From Streptomyces sp. NBC_01298 (GTDB lineage: Bacteria > Actinomycetota > Actinomycetes > Streptomycetales > Streptomycetaceae): a stretch of 64,000 nt of DNA. The position numbers were made by a program, and so were the translations under genes. Below the pieces are notes generated by a model. It had not been told where the DNA came from. It worked only from the letters and a program-made list of their open reading frames with translations, and made no database searches. Each line of letters begins with the position of its first letter. Position 1 is the first letter of the stretch. This document shows positions 33,750-45,735 of the stretch, piece after piece. The stretch spans positions 4,526,001-4,590,000 of the forward strand of contig NZ_CP108414.1 of NCBI RefSeq assembly GCF_035978755.1. Reading direction: 5' to 3'.

Positions 33750-35240
33750 ATGTCGTCGGGCACAGATTCGAGAACATCGGCATCCCGTCGTCCCGCCCTC
33801 GTACTGGCGCTTCTCGCGCTGGCTCAGCTCATCACTTCTCTCGACTACAACATCGTTTATGTGGCACTGCCCGAAATCGGCGAAAGCCTCGATTTCTCCT
33901 CCCAGACGCTGCAGTGGGTCGTCAGCGCCTACGCCGTGATCTACGGCGGTTTCCTGCTGCTCGGCGGCCGCGCCTCCGACCTCCTCGGCCGCCGCCGCAT
34001 GTTCGTCTTCGGCCTCTCCCTCTACGGCGTCGGCTCGCTCCTCGGCGGCCTCGCCAACGGCTCGGAGTTCCTGGTCGCGGCGCGAGCGGTGCAGGGCCTG
34101 GGCGGCGCGTTCCTCTTCCCCGCCACCCTCTCCCTGGTCATCACCTCCTTCAGCGAGGGCCGCGAGCGCAACCGGGCCCTCGCGGTCTGGGCAGGCGCCG
34201 GCGCCAGCGGCATGGTCCTCGGCTCGCTGCTCGGCGGCGTCCTGACCCAGGCCTTCGGCTGGGAGTCGGTCTTCTACGTCAACGTTCCGCTGGCGGTCGT
34301 CGCCATCGCCTCGGCCTACGTGCTGATCGCCCCGGACGGCAAGCGCGCCGCCGGCCGCTCCTTCGACGTGCCCGGCGCGCTGACCGGCACCGCCGGTGCC
34401 ACCCTCGTGGTCTTCGCCCTGGTCCAGGGACCGGAGTCCGGCTGGGCCTCGGCCCCCGTGCTCGGTGCGGGCGCCGCCGCCCTGGTGCTGCTCGCCGTCT
34501 TCCTGGTGGTCGAGTCGCGCAGCCCCGAACCGCTGCTGCCGCTGCGGCTGTTCCGCAACCGCAACCTGTCCGCGGGCGTGGCCACCACCTTCATGTTCAT
34601 GGCGACCTTCGGTTCGCTGCTGTACTTCCAGACCATCTACTTCCAGGGCGTGCACGGCTACAGCGCGCTCCAGACCGGTCTGGCCTTCCTGGTCCCGATG
34701 GTCGCGGGGCTGGTCGGCTCCACCCTCGGCGGCCGGCTCGCCACCCGCTTCGGCACCCGCAACACCATCCTGGGGGCCCTGGCCGTGGGCGCCGTGGGCA
34801 CGCTGATGCTCGCCCTCGCGATGGATCCGTCGGCGTCGTACCTCGCCCTGGTTCCCGGCCTGATCGTGCTCAGCCTCGGCCAGGGGGCGCTCTACACCAG
34901 CATGTTCGCCGCGTCCTCGTCCGGCGTGGACCCGATGGAGCAGGGCATCGCCTCCGGCATCGTCTCCACCGGCCAGCAGGTCGGCGGCGCCGTCGGCCTC
35001 GCGCTTCTGGTGGCCGTCGCCAACTCGATCACCGGCGAGGAGGCCACCGCGGCGGCGACGACGGACGGTCTGCGCACCGCCGTCCTGATCGCGGCCGCCG
35101 CCATGGTCGTCTCGATCGGCATCGCGCTCAACTTCCGCCGTGTCGGGGCCGATGCGGCGGGTACGCCGGCCGGGGACCCGTCCCCGGAGGACGCGCGGAC
35201 CGCCGAGGACGAGCAGTCCGTGGCCTCGGTCTCCGTCTGA
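33750..35240 (+). CDS. DHA2-family (EmrB/QacA) MFS exporter
   Basis: 496 residues with about fourteen hydrophobic segments. Diagnostic features are LDYNIVYVALPEIGESL in TM1, GGRASDLLGRRRMF in the loop after TM2, and the antiporter motif in TM5 (GMVLGSLLGGVLTQ). It is the likely self-resistance or export pump of the cluster. The C-terminal 35 residues are an acidic cytoplasmic tail. The spacer after the hydrolase contains a terminator, so transcription probably starts separately near 33710; no clear box was found. Confidence 0.88.
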   Translation: MSSGTDSRTSASRRPALVLALLALAQLITSLDYNIVYVALPEIGESLDFSSQTLQWVVSAYAVIYGGFLLLGGRASDLLGRRRMFVFGLSLYGVGSLLGGLANGSEFLVAARAVQGLGGAFLFPATLSLVITSFSEGRERNRALAVWAGAGASGMVLGSLLGGVLTQAFGWESVFYVNVPLAVVAIASAYVLIAPDGKRAAGRSFDVPGALTGTAGATLVVFALVQGPESGWASAPVLGAGAAALVLLAVFLVVESRSPEPLLPLRLFRNRNLSAGVATTFMFMATFGSLLYFQTIYFQGVHGYSALQTGLAFLVPMVAGLVGSTLGGRLATRFGTRNTILGALAVGAVGTLMLALAMDPSASYLALVPGLIVLSLGQGALYTSMFAASSSGVDPMEQGIASGIVSTGQQVGGAVGLALLVAVANSITGEEATAAATTDGLRTAVLIAAAAMVVSIGIALNFRRVGADAAGTPAGDPSPEDARTAEDEQSVASVSV

Positions 35241-35268
35241 CCGTCCGGGCGACGTTCCGCCCGCCCGC

Positions 35269-35312
35269 CGACTACGGCCGGTGCCTCCGGGGGGAGGCAC
35301 CGGCCGTAGTCG
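35269..35312. terminator. Bidirectional terminator, 20-bp stem
   Basis: CGACTACGGCCGGTGCCTCC (35269-35288) pairs with GGAGGCACCGGCCGTAGTCG (35293-35312) between the convergent exporter and chorismate synthase genes. Confidence 0.88.
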
Positions 35313-35339
35313 TACGCGGAGGGGCCGATGGGCGGGCAG

Positions 35340-35390
35340 CACGAAAGGGCGGTGGGGGCACGGATGTCCGTGCCCCCACCGCCCTTCGTG
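35340..35390. terminator. Second hairpin terminator, about 24-bp stem
   Basis: CACGAAAGGGCGGTGGGGGCACGGA and its near-perfect complement are separated by two bases. It lies just downstream of the minus-strand chorismate synthase stop and, with the previous hairpin, insulates the two operons. Confidence 0.8.
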
Positions 35391-35410
35391 GCGCCCCGGC
35401 TTGCTCCAGA

Positions 35411-36595
35411 TCAGCCGATCCGCAGGTTGTCGAGGTACGACCGCACGTTGCGGCGGGTCTCGGGAACCGAGTCGCCACCGAACTTCTCCACGACCGCGTC
35501 GGCCAGCACCAGAGCGACCATGGCCTCCGCCACGATGCCCGCCGCCGGCACCGCACACACGTCCGAGCGCTGGTGGTGCGCCACGGTCGCCTCGCCAGTG
35601 GCCACGTCCACCGTCGCGAGGGCCTTCGGCACGGTCGCGATCGGCTTCATCGCGGCACGCACGCGCAGCAGTTCACCGGTGGTCAGACCGCCCTCGGTAC
35701 CACCGGCACGGCCGGTCGTGCGCTTGAGACCCTCAGGGGTGGACACGATCTCGTCGTGCGCCTGCGAGCCGGGCACCCGGGCCAGGTCGAAGCCGTCACC
35801 GACCTCCACCCCCTTGATGGCCTGGATGCCCATGAGCGCCGCCGCCAGACGCGCGTCCAGGCGCCGGTCCCAGTGCACGTGCGAGCCCAGACCCACGGGC
35901 ACCCCGTAAGCCAGAACCTCGACGACGCCACCGAGGGTGTCACCGTCCTTGTGGGCCTGATCGATCTCCGCGACCATCTGCTTCGACGCGTCCGCGTCCA
36001 GGCAGCGCACCGGATCCGCGTCGAGCTTCTCGACATCGGCGGGCGTCGGGTACACGCCGTACGGGGCCTTCGCGGCCGCCAGCTCCACCACGTGGGAGAC
36101 GATCTCGATGCCCGCGACCTCCTTGATGAAGGACCGCGCGATGGCACCCAGGGCCACACGGGCCGCGGTCTCACGGGCGCTGGCGCGCTCCAGGATCGGC
36201 CGGGCCTCCGAGAAGCCGTACTTCTGCATGCCCGCCAGGTCGGCGTGACCCGGCCGCGGCCGGGTCAGCGCCGCGTTACGGCCGGTCTCCTTCAGCAACG
36301 AGGGATCCACCGGGTCCGCCGACATGACCGTCTCCCACTTCGGCCACTCCGTGTTCCCGATCATCACGGCCACCGGAGAACCCTGCGACAAACCGTGCCG
36401 GACACCGCCGAGGAACGTGATCTCGTCCTGCTCGAACTTCATCCGGGCACCACGGCCGTAGCCGAGCCGGCGCCGGGCCAGGTGTTCGGCCACCAGCTCC
36501 GTGGTGACCGGAACGCCGGCGGGAAGCCCCTCCAGCGTCGCCACCAGAGCCGGGCCGTGGGATTCTCCGGCCGTCAGCCAACGCAACCTGCTCAA
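35411..36595 (-). CDS. aroC: Chorismate synthase
   Basis: 394 residues, the normal size. Signatures are [16 protein letters not shown] at the start, [17 protein letters not shown], and [19 protein letters not shown], with [12 protein letters not shown] for FMN and phosphate binding. It converts EPSP to chorismate. A TTG at 36595 overlaps the upstream monooxygenase stop by 4 bp (TTGA); this start restores the usual Ser-Arg-Leu-Arg N-terminus. Finding it in an operon with a flavin hydroxylase, EPSP synthase and transketolase shows a dedicated supply copy. A housekeeping copy should exist elsewhere. Confidence 0.95.
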   Translation of the reverse strand: MSRLRWLTAGESHGPALVATLEGLPAGVPVTTELVAEHLARRRLGYGRGARMKFEQDEITFLGGVRHGLSQGSPVAVMIGNTEWPKWETVMSADPVDPSLLKETGRNAALTRPRPGHADLAGMQKYGFSEARPILERASARETAARVALGAIARSFIKEVAGIEIVSHVVELAAAKAPYGVYPTPADVEKLDADPVRCLDADASKQMVAEIDQAHKDGDTLGGVVEVLAYGVPVGLGSHVHWDRRLDARLAAALMGIQAIKGVEVGDGFDLARVPGSQAHDEIVSTPEGLKRTTGRAGGTEGGLTTGELLRVRAAMKPIATVPKALATVDVATGEATVAHHQRSDVCAVPAAGIVAEAMVALVLADAVVEKFGGDSVPETRRNVRSYLDNLRIG

Positions 36596-37782
36596 TTTCC
36601 GTCTCCCCAAGCGAAGTCGTAGGCGCCGTGCAACCAGGCCGCCTTCTCGTACATGTCCTCGTCGGACAGCGCGGCCAGCATCGCGTTGCGCGCCACCCGC
36701 GCCTCCCCGGCCGCGTGGTAGAGCACGCGGCCCATCTCCCGCGCCACCAGCTGCACCCGGGCCGTACGCTCCCGGCGCGCCGCGTTGTACTTCTCCAGAC
36801 GCTGGACGAAGTCGTCCTCGCTGCCGTCCAGCAGGACCGACAGCAGGACCGCGTCCTCGAGGGCCTGGCACGCACCCTGCGCCGCGTACTGGAGCATCGG
36901 GTGCGCGGCGTCACCGAGGAGCGCGACCCGGCCCTCGGTCCAGCGGTCCACCGGGTCCCGGTCGCACAGCACCCAGGACTTCCAGTCCCGCCCCAGCTCC
37001 AGCACCCTGCGGGCCGCGTCGGGCAGTCCGGGGAAGGAGTCCATCACGTGGCCGTGCTCGGCCGGGACCCCGGCCCGGGCCTCCGCGGCTCCGTCGTCCC
37101 GGGTCGCGGCCAGATTGAAATGGCTGCCACCCGTGACCGGGTAGTGCACGAAGTGCCACTTCGGGCCCGCCCACAGGACCACGGCGTTCCCCCGCAGGTC
37201 CTCGGGCACCTCCTCCACGGGGATCACCGAGCGGTAGATGGTGTGGCCGGAGATGCGCGGGGGCCCGTCGCCGACCAGCTGCCGGCGGACCGCGGAGTGC
37301 AGGCCGTCGGCGCCGATGAGGGCGTCGCCGGTGCGCCGCCTGCCGTCGGCGAGTACGGCCGTCACCCCGCCCGCCCACTGCTCGTACGCGACGACGTGGC
37401 ACCCTCCGAGAAGCTCGATGCCGGGGGAACGGCGGGCGGCCTCCAGGAGCGGCAGGTAGAGGTCCACCCGGTGCACCACGGCGTACGGGTTGCCGAACCG
37501 GGCCCGGTACTTCTCCGTCACCGCAAGGGCCGCGACCCGCTCGCCGGTGGTGCCGTCCATGAAGCGCAGCTCGTCGATGAGGACGGCGCGTTCACGGACC
37601 TCCCGGCCCACTCCGAGCAGGTCGAGCGCGTGGAAGGCGTTCGGGCCGAGCTGGATCCCGGCGCCGACCTCCGTGAAGACGTCCCTGCGCTCCAGGACCG
37701 TGACCTGGTGGCCGCGTCGCGCGAGCCCGAGTGCCGCAGCGAGTCCACCGATGCCACCACCGGCGATGAGTATGTCGGCCAT
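36592..37782 (-). CDS. FAD-dependent aromatic monooxygenase (second paralogue)
   Basis: 396 residues, closely similar along its whole length to the enzyme at 11504-12760. Both have [47 protein letters not shown] and the [21 protein letters not shown] motif. It is a class A hydroxylase of the 3-hydroxybenzoate 6-hydroxylase/salicylate hydroxylase type. Its place in the shikimate-supply operon suggests action on the aminohydroxybenzoate product. Two such hydroxylases could set up an aminohydroquinone. Confidence 0.88.
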   Translation of the reverse strand: MADILIAGGGIGGLAAALGLARRGHQVTVLERRDVFTEVGAGIQLGPNAFHALDLLGVGREVRERAVLIDELRFMDGTTGERVAALAVTEKYRARFGNPYAVVHRVDLYLPLLEAARRSPGIELLGGCHVVAYEQWAGGVTAVLADGRRRTGDALIGADGLHSAVRRQLVGDGPPRISGHTIYRSVIPVEEVPEDLRGNAVVLWAGPKWHFVHYPVTGGSHFNLAATRDDGAAEARAGVPAEHGHVMDSFPGLPDAARRVLELGRDWKSWVLCDRDPVDRWTEGRVALLGDAAHPMLQYAAQGACQALEDAVLLSVLLDGSEDDFVQRLEKYNAARRERTARVQLVAREMGRVLYHAAGEARVARNAMLAALSDEDMYEKAAWLHGAYDFAWGDGN

Positions 37783-37808
37783 GGGTGTCCCACCCTTCCC
37801 TTTCCTGA

Positions 37809-39115
37809 TCAGTGGCTGCCGGCGCTCGATCGACGCGCACGGTTCGTGTGGGCCGGGAAGAGCCGCTCCAGTTCGGCGTGGAAGCCGGGGAAGGTCTTGC
37901 CGACGCAGGACGGATCGTCCAGCGTGATGCCGGGGACGCGCAGTCCGAGCACCGAGAACGCCATCGCGATCCGGTGGTCGCGGCGGCAGGCGATCCGAGC
38001 GGCCGTGGGGCGGCCCGGATGGATGGTGAGCCGGTCCGGACCGGACTCGGTCCGGATCCCGCAGGCCCGCAGGTTCTCCTCGACCGCGGCGATCCGGTCG
38101 GACTCCTTGAGCCGGGCGTGCCCGATGCCGTGCACCGTGATCGGCGCGTCGGCGAGCGGGGCCACCGCGGCCAGCGTCATGAAGGTGTCGGAGATGTCGC
38201 CCATGTCGATGTCGAAGCCGCCGCGCAGCGGGCCGGTACCGGTGACGGTCGTCGCCCGGTCGGTGATCTCCACGCGGGCGCCCGCCCGGGCCAGCACCCG
38301 GACGAAGCCGAGGTCGCCCTGGACGCTGCCGGTGCCGAGGCCCGGCACGGTGACGCCGCGCCCCGTGATCGCGGCCGCGGCGAAGGCGTACGAGGCGGTG
38401 GAGGCATCCGGCTCGATGTCCAGGTCGGCGGCCCGGTAGCCGCCGGGCAGCACCTGGATCGCCCCGTCCCCTGACTCGCCCGCCGTGCCGAACTCGCCGA
38501 ACTCGTCTACGTAGGCCCCAAAGTGGCGCATCAGCGCCTGGGTCATGGTGATGTACGGCCTGCTGACCAGTCCGGCGCCCCGTACGACCAGCGGCCCGCG
38601 CATCAGCGGCCCGGCCATCAGCAGACCGGTGAGGTACTGGCTGCTGAGCGAGGCGTCCACGGTCAGCTCGCCGCCGGCCAGACCCCGGGCGCGGACCCTC
38701 AGCGGCAGTCCGCCGACCGGCTCCGTCACCCGGGCGTCCGCGCCGAGCCCGGCCAGCGCGTCGGCCAGCGGCCGCAGCGGCCTGGCCCGCAGCTGGTCGG
38801 TGCCGTCGAAGGCGAACTCGCCCTCGCCGGCCGCCGCGAAGGGCGGCAGGAACCGGGCCGCCGTACCCGCGTCCTCGCACCACACGGAGCCGCCCCCGTT
38901 CGGGGCGCCGCCCGTTCCGGTCACCTTCCAGGCGCCGTCGTCGGCCGTGTCGATGTGCACTCCGAGCCCGGTCAGGGCCTCCCGGAAGGCAACCGTGTCC
39001 TCGCTGACCAGCGGATCCCGCAGCAGCGAGACGCCCTCGGCCGCGGCGGCCAGCAGCAGCGCCCGATTGGTGATGCTCTTGGAGCCCGGGATCCGGGCGA
39101 TCAGCGCCGACTCGC

Positions 39116-39119
<4 letters not shown>
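37809..39119 (-). CDS. aroA: 3-phosphoshikimate 1-carboxyvinyltransferase (EPSP synthase)
   Basis: 436 residues. IPGSKSITNRALLLAAAAEG (residues 10-29) binds PEP and shikimate-3-phosphate. DAGTAARFLPPFAA, SLSSQYLTGLLMAGPLM and the late RLKESDRI and CRRDHRIAMAFSVLGL motifs are all present, so it should be active. Start GTG overlaps the transketolase stop (GTGA). It lies 26 bp before the monooxygenase in the same operon. Confidence 0.95.
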
Positions 39120-41245
<2,126 letters not shown>

Positions 41246-41298
41246 GGTGCTCGGGACTCCTCTGCTCGGCCGGGCCTCGGGGCTCGACTGGGTGCTGG

Positions 41299-42000
41299 TC
41301 ACACGCTGGTCTTGCGGTCGAGTACGAGGTCGTGCCCGACGATGTACGCGGCCGCGTCGGAGGCCAGCCAGACGACGGTGTCGGCGATCTCCTCGGGGCT
41401 GCCTCCCCTGCCGAGCGGGCAGGGGCTGATGGCGTTGATGCGGATGGCCTTGGCGAAGTACTCCTTGGCCGCGGTCCGGGTGAGGGCGCTCACCGCGGCC
41501 GTCGAGGCGGCGTACGCGCCGAGGCCCGGGAGCATGCCCTGGGAGCCGATGTTGCTGGCCGTGTTGACGATGACCCCGCCGCCGGCCAGCTCCATGTGGG
41601 CGATCTCGTGCTTCATGGACAGCCAGACGCCGGTCAGGTTGGCCGTCAGGCTCTGGGCCCAGGCGCTCTCGCTGATGTCGGCCACGCTTTGGTGCGGGCC
41701 CAGCTCGGTGGTGTTGTTGAAGGCCACGTGCAGGGCCCCGTGGCGGCGCACCGTCTCGGCGACGATGTGGGCGGCGCCGACGTCGGCGCCTTCCGTGGCG
41801 TCCGAGACCTCGCCGACCACGCTGTCGGCCTTGCCGCCCTCGTCGAGGATCTGGCGGACCGTTCCTTCGAGCGTCTCCGGGTGGCGGCCGGCGACCACCA
41901 CCGTGGCTCCGAGCCGGGCGAAGGCCACCGCCGCTGCCCGGCCGATGCCTTCGCCTCCACCGGTAACGAGGACGACCCGGCCGTCGAACCGTTCAGACAT
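41299..42000 (-). CDS. Degenerate short-chain dehydrogenase, probably non-catalytic
   Basis: 233 residues of classical SDR sequence: VTGGGEGIGRAAAVAFA (cofactor loop), NNTTELG in place of NNAG, and Tyr in GAYAASTAAV. In normal SDRs the last motif is YxxxK; here the lysine is Thr. The substrate-loop segment that normally follows ISP(G) is also missing: ISPCPLGRGG runs directly into PEEIADTVVWLASDAAAYIVG. Both losses argue against normal catalysis. It heads the transketolase/aroA/hydroxylase/aroC operon. It may bind cofactor as a partner or regulator, or be decaying. Confidence 0.8.
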   Translation of the reverse strand: MSERFDGRVVLVTGGGEGIGRAAAVAFARLGATVVVAGRHPETLEGTVRQILDEGGKADSVVGEVSDATEGADVGAAHIVAETVRRHGALHVAFNNTTELGPHQSVADISESAWAQSLTANLTGVWLSMKHEIAHMELAGGGVIVNTASNIGSQGMLPGLGAYAASTAAVSALTRTAAKEYFAKAIRINAISPCPLGRGGSPEEIADTVVWLASDAAAYIVGHDLVLDRKTSV

Positions 42001-42074
42001 CAGTGTTCTCCTGATTCTCCGCAGGGGGATCCGCGAGGGCGTTCACTCACACCGAACGCATTCGACCAGCGGCC

Positions 42075-42128
42075 ACCTTGCAAGGAACCGGGCCTCGCCG
42101 GGCAGTGCGTTTCGGGCACTTCGTCAGG
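42075..42128 (-). promoter_or_regulatory. Regulon promoter of the SDR/transketolase/aroA/aroC operon
   Basis: Minus strand: CCTGACGAA from 42128 and CAAGGT (42080-42075) as -10 at the common distance. Confidence 0.58.
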
Positions 42129-42139
42129 TCCTGGAGCCA

Positions 42140-42192
42140 TCTGACGGAGTGCGCGGGCCCCCTTTGACACCGCGTTCGGGCCAGCCGATGCT
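42140..42192 (+). promoter_or_regulatory. Regulon promoter of the AtaL-like gene with consensus -35
   Basis: TCTGACGGA from 42140, TTGACA (42164-42169), 17 bp, then GATGCT (42187-42192). This copy fixes the geometry: the box lies about 18 bp upstream of the -35. CGTCAG (42122-42127) and CTGACG (42141-42146) form an inverted pair serving both directions. Confidence 0.62.
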
Positions 42193-42223
42193 GCACGCCG
42201 GTAAGCGGCCGAAAGGGAGATCA

Positions 42224-42733
42224 ATGCTGACGCTTTCGTGGACCCGTCCGGTCGTCGACGCAGGTCGGGAAGGTCAGGACGGTCCCACCCGGGAGAACCT
42301 GTGGCAGGCCCTGCTGCACAAGGCGGAGCATCCGACGGACTACGTGCCCGCCATCGTGGAGTGCCGGATCCACGAGCGGTACGCGGACGGACTCCTACGG
42401 GAGATCCGGCGCGGGCAGCACACGTTCCTCCAGCGGGTCACCGCCCAGGAGAGCACCGGACGCATCGTCTACCGCCACCTGGACCCCACCGACATCGCGG
42501 AAATACGCAACGAGATCGGCGAGGACGAACGGGGGCGGCTCACCCTCACGCTGAGCATCACCCTGACCGAGGGCAGGACGGCCGAGGTCCTCGTGCAGAA
42601 CCCGTATCTGCGCGACCTGGACGGCGACTTCCACGGCACCCTGGACGCCATGACGGCCGTGCTGCGCAAGGTCTCGACGGAGCCCGCGGCGACGGGGACG
42701 CCAACGGCCCCTCCCGACCCGGACGGGTCGTGA
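42224..42733 (+). CDS. AtaL-like SRPBCC protein (DUF1857 family)
   Basis: 169 residues. NLWQALLHKAEHPTDYVPAIVECRI, LLREIRRGQHTFLQRV and RNEIGEDERGRLTLTLSITL follow the pattern of DUF1857/AtaL-like helix-grip proteins. Its function is unknown; it is likely ligand-binding. The last 20 residues are Pro/Thr-rich. Ribosome site GAAAGGGAG. It is transcribed divergently from the SDR/transketolase operon from its own box promoter and converges on the ABM gene. Confidence 0.75.
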   Translation: MLTLSWTRPVVDAGREGQDGPTRENLWQALLHKAEHPTDYVPAIVECRIHERYADGLLREIRRGQHTFLQRVTAQESTGRIVYRHLDPTDIAEIRNEIGEDERGRLTLTLSITLTEGRTAEVLVQNPYLRDLDGDFHGTLDAMTAVLRKVSTEPAATGTPTAPPDPDGS

Positions 42734-42790
42734 GGGGCCGTTTCGTCCACGGCCCCGGTACGGGCCTCGTACCGGGCCCCGGACGGGGCC

Positions 42791-43114
42791 TCAGATCAGG
42801 CCGGGGCCCGGCAGCCCGGGCAGCGTGTGGACGCCCTCGACCGTCGCCTCCACGTCGAACACCGTGTACTGCACCGGTGCCCGCCCGATCAGCTCGGCGG
42901 CCCGCGGCGCGAGCGGCCGGGCCGCCGCCTCCGCGGACTCCCACAACAGCACCGCTCCCCAGCGCTCGGTCCCCGGATCCGCGATCCAGAACTTCAGCCG
43001 CAGGCCCTCGACCGAAGCGAACCGGTCGACCGCCTCGTCGCGCAGGTACGACCGCAGCGACTCGATGCTGTGCCCCGAGCCGGCGAGATCCCACCAGGCC
43101 ACCGTCGCCTTCAT
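42791..43114 (-). CDS. Small dimeric alpha/beta-barrel protein (YdhR/ABM-like)
   Basis: 107 residues. VAWWDLAGSGHSIESLRSYL, LRLKFWIADPGTERWGAVLLWESAEAA and VQYTVFDVEATV resemble YdhR-type ferredoxin-like-fold proteins related to cofactor-free antibiotic-biosynthesis monooxygenases. It overlaps the PhzE-like gene by 4 bp (ATGA) and closes the operon. It might oxidise an aminophenol to a quinone or quinone imine. No catalytic residue is defined in the family. Confidence 0.7.
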   Translation of the reverse strand: MKATVAWWDLAGSGHSIESLRSYLRDEAVDRFASVEGLRLKFWIADPGTERWGAVLLWESAEAAARPLAPRAAELIGRAPVQYTVFDVEATVEGVHTLPGLPGPGLI

Positions 43115-45006
43115 ACGAGCTGCTCCTGCTCCTGCTCCTGCAGCAGTCCGGCCAGGGCCTCGCCGACGATGCGGACGCCGTCCTCCGTGAGCACGGACTC
43201 GGCGTGGAACTGCATCGACCGGAAGCCGGGACCGCGCAGCGCGTGCACCTCGTCGGTGCCCGCCTCCCGGCACACCTGGACCGTGCCGACGCCGGGCACC
43301 TCGACCGTGTCCGAGGCGCTCTGCGCCGCGAAGGTGTTGTAGAAGCCGACGCGCTCGCGCCGCCCGAACAGCTCGATCTCCCGCTGCACCCCCTGGTTGG
43401 GCTGCTCCCTGCGCCGCAGGCCGAAACCGAGCTTGGTGCTGAGCACCTGGTGGCTGAGGCACACGGCGAGGAACGGCCGCCGCTCCGTCAGCAGGGTGTC
43501 GATCGCGGCCCGCAGGTGCGCGATCTTCGGGTGGTCCACCTCCCGCGGGTCACCCGGTCCCGGGCCCATGACGACGAGGTCGTACGGGGCGAAGTCGTAG
43601 GGCTCGTCGAAGCGGCTGACGGTGACCTGGGCGTCGAGGGCCCGCAGTTGGTGCTCGATCATCGCGGTGAAGGTGTCCTCCGCGTCGACCACCAGCACCT
43701 TGCGGCCCGCGAGCAGCGCGACCGGGCGGGCGCGGTCGGCTTCGTCGTCCAGCCAGAAGCCGGCGATCGTCTCGTTGCGCCGGCTGAGCGCCGCCCGCAC
43801 CTCGGGGTGGTCGCCGAACCGGCTCGGTCCGGCCTCCTCGAAGACGGCCAGCAGACCGGACGCCTTGGCGCGGGTCTCGGCGACCTCGGACAGCGGGTCG
43901 GAGTGGCGCACCAGGGTGGCGCCGACGCCGATCCGCATCCGCCCCCCGTCGTCGATGTCGGCGGTCCGGATGAGGATCGCCGAGTCCAGGGTGCGCTCGC
44001 TGTTCTCGTCCTGGCCCATGAGGGCCAGGACGCCGCTGTAGTAGCCGCGGCCCTGGGGCTCGTACTTCTTGATGACCCGGCCCGCGCTCTCCAGCGGGGA
44101 CCCGGTGACCGTCGGGGCGAACAGCGTCTCGTGGAGGATCTCGCGCGGGTCGCGGGAGGTGCGGCCCTCGATGAAGTACTCGGTGTGCGCGAGCCGGGCC
44201 ATCTCCTTCAGATAGGGCCCGACGACCCGGCCGCCCGCATCGCAGATCCGGGCCATCATCTTGAGTTCCTCGTCGACGACCATGTACAGCTCGTCGGCCT
44301 CCTTGCGGTCGGCCAGGAAGTCCATGACACCGCTCAGTTCGGGACCCGAGGCGGGGAAGCGGTAGGTGCCGCTGATGGGGTTCATCACGGCCCGGCCGCC
44401 CGACACGCTCATGTGGCGCTCGGGAGAGGCGCCGACGAGCGTGCGGTCGCCGGTGTGCACGACGAAGGTCCAGTACGCGCCGGTCTCCCGCTCCAGCAGC
44501 CGGCGGAAGATCCGCAGCGCCGTGGCGACGGAGTAGTCCCCGACGTCGGCCACGAACGAACGCTTCAGCACGAAGTTGGCGCCCTCGCCGGTGCCGATCT
44601 CGTCCGCGATGACACGGCGCACCGTCTCGGCGTACGTGTCGTCGTCGATGTCGAAGTCGCCGCCGGGCAGGAGGCGGACGGGTGCGTCGGGGATCTGCCG
44701 CAGCACGGCGTCGAGCGGCACCCGCGTCTGCTCGTCGATCACCATGGCGAGCAGCGGGGTGCCGTCGTCCGGTGCCTCGAAGCCGCGCTCGGCGAGCTGC
44801 CGGTACGGGATCAGGGTGAGGACGTCCTGCCGCGCGCCGGCCCCTTCCAGGACCTCGCCGAGGGGTACGTCCGCCAGGGTCGCGGCCTCGGTGAACGAAC
44901 CGAGGAACAGGTCGAGCCGACCGGTGGGGGCGGTCTCCGGACGGTGGATCAGCGCGAAGGCCGGCGGCCGGTCGCTCAGGATCCGGCCCAGCTGGTCCGC
45001 AGTCAT
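43111..45006 (-). CDS. phzE-like: 2-amino-2-deoxyisochorismate synthase (PhzE-like, fused MST and GATase)
   Basis: 631 residues, the PhzE size. The N-terminal chorismate domain has [46 protein letters not shown] text ([14 protein letters not shown]) and [15 protein letters not shown]. The C-terminal amidotransferase has [14 protein letters not shown] with the Cys, and [13 protein letters not shown] with His and Glu. PISGT at the chorismate site matches the ADIC/anthranilate type, not the PIKGT of ADC synthases. The product should be ADIC, the PhzD substrate. Overlaps the PhzD-like gene by 4 bp. Confidence 0.9.
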   Translation of the reverse strand: MTADQLGRILSDRPPAFALIHRPETAPTGRLDLFLGSFTEAATLADVPLGEVLEGAGARQDVLTLIPYRQLAERGFEAPDDGTPLLAMVIDEQTRVPLDAVLRQIPDAPVRLLPGGDFDIDDDTYAETVRRVIADEIGTGEGANFVLKRSFVADVGDYSVATALRIFRRLLERETGAYWTFVVHTGDRTLVGASPERHMSVSGGRAVMNPISGTYRFPASGPELSGVMDFLADRKEADELYMVVDEELKMMARICDAGGRVVGPYLKEMARLAHTEYFIEGRTSRDPREILHETLFAPTVTGSPLESAGRVIKKYEPQGRGYYSGVLALMGQDENSERTLDSAILIRTADIDDGGRMRIGVGATLVRHSDPLSEVAETRAKASGLLAVFEEAGPSRFGDHPEVRAALSRRNETIAGFWLDDEADRARPVALLAGRKVLVVDAEDTFTAMIEHQLRALDAQVTVSRFDEPYDFAPYDLVVMGPGPGDPREVDHPKIAHLRAAIDTLLTERRPFLAVCLSHQVLSTKLGFGLRRREQPNQGVQREIELFGRRERVGFYNTFAAQSASDTVEVPGVGTVQVCREAGTDEVHALRGPGFRSMQFHAESVLTEDGVRIVGEALAGLLQEQEQEQLV

Positions 45007-45677
45007 GCCGAAACCCTTTCCGCGTACGCGTCCACCCGGTCCGGGAGGGCCGCCAGGAGCTGCTTCGTGGTGGTCAGGGCGGCGCACCGGCCGGCCGCGT
45101 ACTCCAGCGCCATCCGGTGCTCCTCCCAGCTGAAGTCGGCGACGGCGTCGGCGACCAGGAAGGGCTGGATGTCGTTGGTGAACGCCTCCACCGCCGTCAT
45201 CAGCACGCCCACGTGGGCGTACACGCCGCAGATGATCAGCTGGTCGCGGCCCTCCGCCCGCATCCGCTCCAGCAGATCGGTCTTGAAGAAGGCGCTGTAG
45301 CGCCACTTGGTGAGCATCCAGTCCCCGGCGGCCGGCGCCACCGGGTCCACGACCTGGCGGTGCTCGGGGCTCGGCCGCATGCCCGGGCCCCAGAAGTCGG
45401 CGAGCAGGCCGCGCTCTTGGGGGGTCATGCCGCCGGGCTGCGCCGTGTAGGCGACCGGGATGCCGAGGGCCGCCGCGCGTACGCGCAGCTCTCCGGCGTT
45501 GCGGGTCAGGTCCACGACGGGCTGTTCACCGGCGGGGAAGGCGGTCAGGAAGAACTTCTGCAGGTCGTGCACCAGCAGGACGGCGCGGTCCGGGTCGACT
45601 TCCCAGTCGACGGCGTTGGCGGGCAGGTCGGCTGCCGAGGGCATCGGATACGGGCTGATAGCAGGTATGCCTGCCAT
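45003..45677 (-). CDS. phzD-like: Isochorismatase PhzD-like (DHHA synthase)
   Basis: 224 residues. Asp38 in [11 protein letters not shown] is at the exact position of the PhzD catalytic Asp. The Lys is in [29 protein letters not shown] has Val where EntB-type enzymes have Cys, and [15 protein letters not shown] is PhzD-specific. It hydrolyses the vinyl ether of ADIC to give trans-2,3-dihydro-3-hydroxyanthranilate and pyruvate. GAGGGAG ribosome site before ATG 45677. Confidence 0.93.
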   Translation of the reverse strand: MAGIPAISPYPMPSAADLPANAVDWEVDPDRAVLLVHDLQKFFLTAFPAGEQPVVDLTRNAGELRVRAAALGIPVAYTAQPGGMTPQERGLLADFWGPGMRPSPEHRQVVDPVAPAAGDWMLTKWRYSAFFKTDLLERMRAEGRDQLIICGVYAHVGVLMTAVEAFTNDIQPFLVADAVADFSWEEHRMALEYAAGRCAALTTTKQLLAALPDRVDAYAERVSA

Positions 45678-45735
45678 GCGTTTCTCCCTCTCGTTCACGG
45701 TCTCGTTGACGGTCGGTCGACTGGTCACACCGGTC

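Noticed and set aside
36595..36871. An upstream start for chorismate synthase extending to 36871
   Set aside because: The added region is a shadow of the monooxygenase gene; the TTG at 36595 gives the standard 394-residue protein.
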